Below are positions 13,303 through 16,526 of a stretch of 16,526 nt of DNA, piece after piece; positions within the stretch are counted from its first letter, which is position 1; each line of letters begins with the position of its first letter. The stretch covers positions 1,329 to 17,854 of the forward strand of contig DDIL01000029.1 of the NCBI GenBank assembly GCA_002338515.1. The letters run 5' to 3'. The stretch comes from Glaciecola sp. UBA1851 (GTDB lineage Bacteria > Pseudomonadota > Gammaproteobacteria > Enterobacterales > Alteromonadaceae). The notes under the pieces were generated by a model, which saw nothing but the letters and a program-made list of their open reading frames with translations, did no database searches and had not been told where the DNA came from. Position numbers and translations under genes: made by a program.

Positions 13303-15764
13303 GCGGATTTTCGGGTTTTATAAAAAGATTCCTCGCAAAACCCATAGGCTTCTTGGTATCAGTCAAAACAGTACCCGGAAATATTGAAAAAGAGTTAGGT
13401 ATTGATCCTACAAAACCCATTGCCTATTTACTCCAAACAGCTTCATTTACCGACTCACTTGCTTTAGACAAATCTACTAAAGAGTTAGGGTTACCTTCAC
13501 CTTTTGAAAACTTGACGCTCGAAGAACAAACATATAAGCGTAGCTATTTTTTAAATCGCCCCCAAAATATTTTTTCACGCAAAATAAAGCCAACTACCAT
13601 TGAAGATAATTTCACACAAATGTTTCATTATCATCGTGAAATAGACGATATTGATGTGCAAGTCGTGCCTGTTTTTATCTCGTGGGGACGCTCCGCCGGC
13701 AAAGAAAAGTCAGGCTGGGCTCAACTAATAGCCATGAAAGCTTCACCAAACTGGTTAAGAAAGTTTTTTATTGTTCTATTTTTTGGCAGAGACAATTTTG
13801 TGAGTTTTTCAAAACCCGTTTCAACAAGAGAAATGGTTAAGCTGAAAGGCACTGATCAACAAATAGCGCAAAAACTTATAAGAGTCGCAAGAACGCATTT
13901 TCAAAGAAAACGAAATACATTGTCTGGCCCAACGCTACTAGAAAAACAATCGCTTTATAATTCTATTTTAGGTGCAGCATCGGTTAAAGCGGCAATGGAA
14001 GATGAATGTAATAGTAAAAATATATCAGAGCAAAAAGCCCGAAAAAAAGCCTATGGTTACATTGATGAAATTTCTGCTGATTACAGGGAAGGTTTAATTC
14101 GTTTAGCTGATAGGCTACTCACTAGAGTGTGGAATAAAATCTATGATGGGATCGACGTCAGACATGCCCGCCGAGTGCGCGAATTAGCAGCTAATGGACA
14201 TGAGATTATTTATGTACCCTGCCATAAAAGCCACATGGACTATCTGTTATTGACCTATGTCATTTACCATGAAGGTTTAGTTACCCCGCATATTGCGGCA
14301 GGTATCAATTTAAATTTTTGGCCTGTTGGTTCTATTTTTAGACGTTGCGGTGCATTTTTCTTACGCCGAAGTTTTGCTGGGAATAAACTATACAGCAGTA
14401 TTTTTAGAGAATACCTAGAAGTACTTTTTAACAGAGGATATTCTGTTAAATATTTCCCAGAAGGAGGCCGCTCTAGAACAGGACGTTTGCTACCGCCTAA
14501 AACCGGCATGCTAGCAATGACAATCCAAGCAATAACGAAAGGGGTAAATAGGCCGGTCTCTATCGTCCCTGTCTACCTTGGATATGAGCATGTTATGGAA
14601 GTTAAGAGCTACCAGAAAGAACTAAAAGGCAAAAGTAAAAAGAAGGAATCGCCAGCTCAAGTTTTCTCTGCCATTAGAAAGCTTAAAAATTACGGACACG
14701 GCTACGTAAACTTTGGCGAACCTATCGCTATTCATAATTTTCTTGATGAGCAAGTACCCCAGTGGCGAGATACCATTACAGATGATGAAAAGAAACCAAA
14801 ATGGTTAACACCTACTGTTAACAATTTAGCTAATCAAGTTATGTCTCGCATCAATAAAAATGCTGCACTTAATGGCACCGCTTTACTGGCTTTTAGTTTG
14901 CTATCATCAAAAACACATATCATTAGTAAAGTAGATTTAATAAAAGCGGTTGATGATTTCATCTCTTTATTCAAAGCCACTCCATATAGTCTAGATGCAA
15001 CTTTTCCAGATAGAAAAGCAGAGGACATAGTAGATCGGACATTAGCCCTTAATCGTTTCCAACAAACAGAAGATCAGTACGGTGAAATGGTGTCGCCCAA
15101 ACCAGATAATGCTGTTTTGCTTACCTTCTACAGGAATAATATTTTACATATGTTTGCCATCCCTAGCTTAATAATGGGAGCCGTGTTTGCTAACAAAAAT
15201 ATGCTGAAATCAGACATTATTGAATTGGTCCAAAAACTCTATCCTATGTTAAAACGGGAGTTTTTTATGCATTTTGATGACGCTCAACTAATCGAGTATG
15301 TTGAGGGCAATATCAACTACATGAAAGAAAGCGGTATGTTGGTACAAAAGGGCAAATACTTAAGTGCAGCTGAACCAAGTTCTAACGAATTTCATAGCGC
15401 CTGGTTACTCAGTAGAAGTATGCAAGAAACTTGGCAGCGGTATGCGGTTGTTTTAAGAGTACTTGAAACAGAAAAATCCATAAGTCGAGTACAATTGGAA
15501 AGACAGTCAGCCAGCGTAGCAGAGCGTTTGTCGAGTTTATTTGGCCTGCGTTCACCAGAATTTTATGACAAAAATGTACTCGCTACTTTTGTTAACGCGC
15601 TGCGAGAAAACGAACTGTTGTTGAGTAACGATGATGGAAGTTTGGGCTTCTCTGAATCAAGCTTAAGCTTAAAAGAAGCGATTATGCCGCTTGTCTGGCC
15701 CGAAATCGTCCAGCATCTAGGCCGATTACACTCTAAAGAAAAAGAAGATCATAAAAACGATTAG
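13299..15764 (+). CDS. plsB: Glycerol-3-phosphate 1-O-acyltransferase PlsB
   Basis: This 821-residue inner-membrane-associated enzyme transfers a fatty acyl chain from acyl-ACP or acyl-CoA to sn-glycerol 3-phosphate, the first step of phospholipid synthesis. The acyltransferase blocks are complete: block I H309-x4-D314 (VPCHKSHMDYLLL), block II GAFFLRR (351-357), block III FPEGGRSRTG (386-395, glycerol-3-phosphate binding) and block IV VSIVPVYLGYE (420-430). The context HIAAGINLNFWPVGSIFRRC between blocks I and II is typical of PlsB. Length is close to the E. coli enzyme (about 807 residues). The start at ATG 13299 has GGAG 8 nt before it and the N-terminus MSGFSGFIKRFLAKPIGFLV parallels the E. 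coli start. It is divergent from lexA and convergent with ilvA. Confidence 0.97.
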   Translation: MSGFSGFIKRFLAKPIGFLVSVKTVPGNIEKELGIDPTKPIAYLLQTASFTDSLALDKSTKELGLPSPFENLTLEEQTYKRSYFLNRPQNIFSRKIKPTTIEDNFTQMFHYHREIDDIDVQVVPVFISWGRSAGKEKSGWAQLIAMKASPNWLRKFFIVLFFGRDNFVSFSKPVSTREMVKLKGTDQQIAQKLIRVARTHFQRKRNTLSGPTLLEKQSLYNSILGAASVKAAMEDECNSKNISEQKARKKAYGYIDEISADYREGLIRLADRLLTRVWNKIYDGIDVRHARRVRELAANGHEIIYVPCHKSHMDYLLLTYVIYHEGLVTPHIAAGINLNFWPVGSIFRRCGAFFLRRSFAGNKLYSSIFREYLEVLFNRGYSVKYFPEGGRSRTGRLLPPKTGMLAMTIQAITKGVNRPVSIVPVYLGYEHVMEVKSYQKELKGKSKKKESPAQVFSAIRKLKNYGHGYVNFGEPIAIHNFLDEQVPQWRDTITDDEKKPKWLTPTVNNLANQVMSRINKNAALNGTALLAFSLLSSKTHIISKVDLIKAVDDFISLFKATPYSLDATFPDRKAEDIVDRTLALNRFQQTEDQYGEMVSPKPDNAVLLTFYRNNILHMFAIPSLIMGAVFANKNMLKSDIIELVQKLYPMLKREFFMHFDDAQLIEYVEGNINYMKESGMLVQKGKYLSAAEPSSNEFHSAWLLSRSMQETWQRYAVVLRVLETEKSISRVQLERQSASVAERLSSLFGLRSPEFYDKNVLATFVNALRENELLLSNDDGSLGFSESSLSLKEAIMPLVWPEIVQHLGRLHSKEKEDHKND

Positions 15765-15773
15765 TAAATTTAA

Positions 15774-15800
15774 ACGCGTTATTTTCTTTAAGTAACGCGT
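15774..15800 (+). terminator. Intrinsic terminator of plsB
   Basis: ACGCGTTA (15774-15781) pairs with TAACGCGT (15793-15800) as a perfect 8-bp stem around an 11-nt loop, followed by GGTTTTTGAATTATTTTT on the plus strand. It begins 9 nt after the plsB stop. On the minus strand it is 10 nt past the ilvA stop but followed by only a weak T-rich stretch, so it mainly serves plsB. Confidence 0.75.
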
Positions 15801-15810
15801 GGTTTTTGAA

Positions 15811-16526
15811 TTATTTTTGACTAGACAAGAAGTACTTATAAGCGGGGTCATCTTTGTGCTCTTGAACATCAAAATCGAGCTTATCTAAAAACGCTTGAAA
15901 AGACTCTCGTTTCTCTTTTGCTATTTCAAAACCTGCTAACACTAACCCTTGTGCCGCTCCATGATTTCGATAGTGGAATAATGTAATATTCCAGCTTTCC
16001 CCTAAGGTATTTAAAAAGTGCATCAATGCACCGGGATATTCAGGGAATGAGAAACTAAAAATACTCTCTTCAACATGCTCTAAAGGCCGGCCACCCACCA
16101 TATGGCGCACGTGTAATTTTGCTAGTTCATTATTAGACAAATCTTCACAAGCATAGCCATTTTTATTCAATTTACTTAATAACTCAGCATACTCTTGTTT
16201 ACCTTTTTTAAGCTTTACACCCACAAAAATGTGGGCTTTATTATCGGTATCATACCTGTAATTAAACTCAGATATAACAATGCCACCAAGCAAACTACAA
16301 AAAGCTCTAAACGCACCCTTCTCTTCGGGTATAGTTACTGCAAATACGGCTTCTTTCTGCTCGCCTAATTCACATCTTTCCGAAACATATCGCAAAGTAT
16401 GAAAATTAATATTAGCGCCACATAAAATACCCGTGAGCCTTTTATTTTCGATCTTGTGTAATTTACAATATTTCCTGATAGCGGCAACAGATAGCGCACC
16501 CGCAGGCTCAGCAATGACGCGAGTAT
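15811..16526 (-). CDS. ilvA: Biosynthetic threonine ammonia-lyase IlvA, C-terminal part
   Basis: This is the last 237 residues of threonine deaminase, which makes 2-oxobutanoate from threonine, the first step of isoleucine synthesis. The frame is open through the right edge. The visible start TRVIAEPAGALSVAAIRKY belongs to the PLP-dependent catalytic domain, so the Met at 16395 (RYVSERCELGEQ) is internal, not the start. Two ACT-like regulatory domains follow: the first from about EAVFAVTIPEEKGAFRAFCSLLGG, the second from ESIFSFSFPEYPGALMHFLNTLG. Together they bind isoleucine (inhibitor) and valine (activator) in the long biosynthetic form. The link AKLHVRHMVGGRP between them is conserved. The catalytic lysine lies outside the window. 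Gene end is convergent with plsB. Confidence 0.95.
   Translation of the reverse strand, partial: TRVIAEPAGALSVAAIRKYCKLHKIENKRLTGILCGANINFHTLRYVSERCELGEQKEAVFAVTIPEEKGAFRAFCSLLGGIVISEFNYRYDTDNKAHIFVGVKLKKGKQEYAELLSKLNKNGYACEDLSNNELAKLHVRHMVGGRPLEHVEESIFSFSFPEYPGALMHFLNTLGESWNITLFHYRNHGAAQGLVLAGFEIAKEKRESFQAFLDKLDFDVQEHKDDPAYKYFLSSQK

Noticed and set aside
15659..15670. Palindrome AAGCTTAAGCTT in plsB
   Set aside because: Explained by repeated Ser-Leu codons (AGC TTA AGC TTA); short and not flanked by related repeats.
1..16526. Mobile element, prophage, CRISPR array, defence system, tRNA or rRNA
   Set aside because: No transposase, integrase, regularly spaced repeats, defence domains or structural RNA signatures were seen; almost every base belongs to core genes in a usual order.

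Overview
The window is an AT-rich stretch of chromosome from a gammaproteobacterium, most likely a marine Alteromonadales (Alteromonas/Glaciecola/Paraglaciecola-like). This rests on protein character (Enterobacteria-like LexA, PlsB, IlvA and NfuA), on a caa3-type cytochrome oxidase cluster in the order coxB-ctaD-ctaG-cox3 followed by SURF1-ctaA-cyoE-SCO, and on lexA lying divergent from plsB. It reads as core housekeeping DNA. I see no IS element, prophage, CRISPR array, tRNA or rRNA, and no obvious novel multi-gene system.

Layout. 1-228: the 3' end of nfuA (+). 225-1619: a DinF-like MATE transporter (-), tail-to-tail with nfuA and apparently starting at a rare ATT codon. 1661-2758: an exported polysaccharide deacetylase (+). 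2776-7368: a six-gene minus-strand run (SURF1, a small C-x3-C membrane protein, ctaA, cyoE, SCO, GNAT acetyltransferase), mostly oxidase assembly and heme A synthesis. 7410-7616: a small two-helix membrane protein (DUF2909-like, +), convergent with cox3 and divergent from SURF1. 7719-12032: the structural oxidase operon on the minus strand (coxB with fused cytochrome c, ctaD, ctaG/COX11, cox3). 12248-12868: lexA (-) with an SOS box. 13299-15764: plsB (+). 15811-16526: the 3' part of ilvA (-), running off the right edge.

How the genes work together. CtaD, CoxB and Cox3 form the oxidase core. CyoE makes heme O and CtaA makes heme A. SURF1 helps insert heme A into subunit I. COX11 (CtaG) delivers CuB and SCO serves CuA. 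The small C-x3-C protein and the DUF2909-like protein sit among these genes and are good candidates for accessory assembly factors.

The most notable signals are at nucleotide level: three copies of an 11-bp palindrome inside the MATE gene; the probable ATT start of that gene; a perfect 24-bp palindrome next to a 12-bp palindrome inside ctaA; a 15-bp terminator-like hairpin in the leader just before coxB; and a 35-codon open frame whose stop overlaps the plsB start as ATGA.
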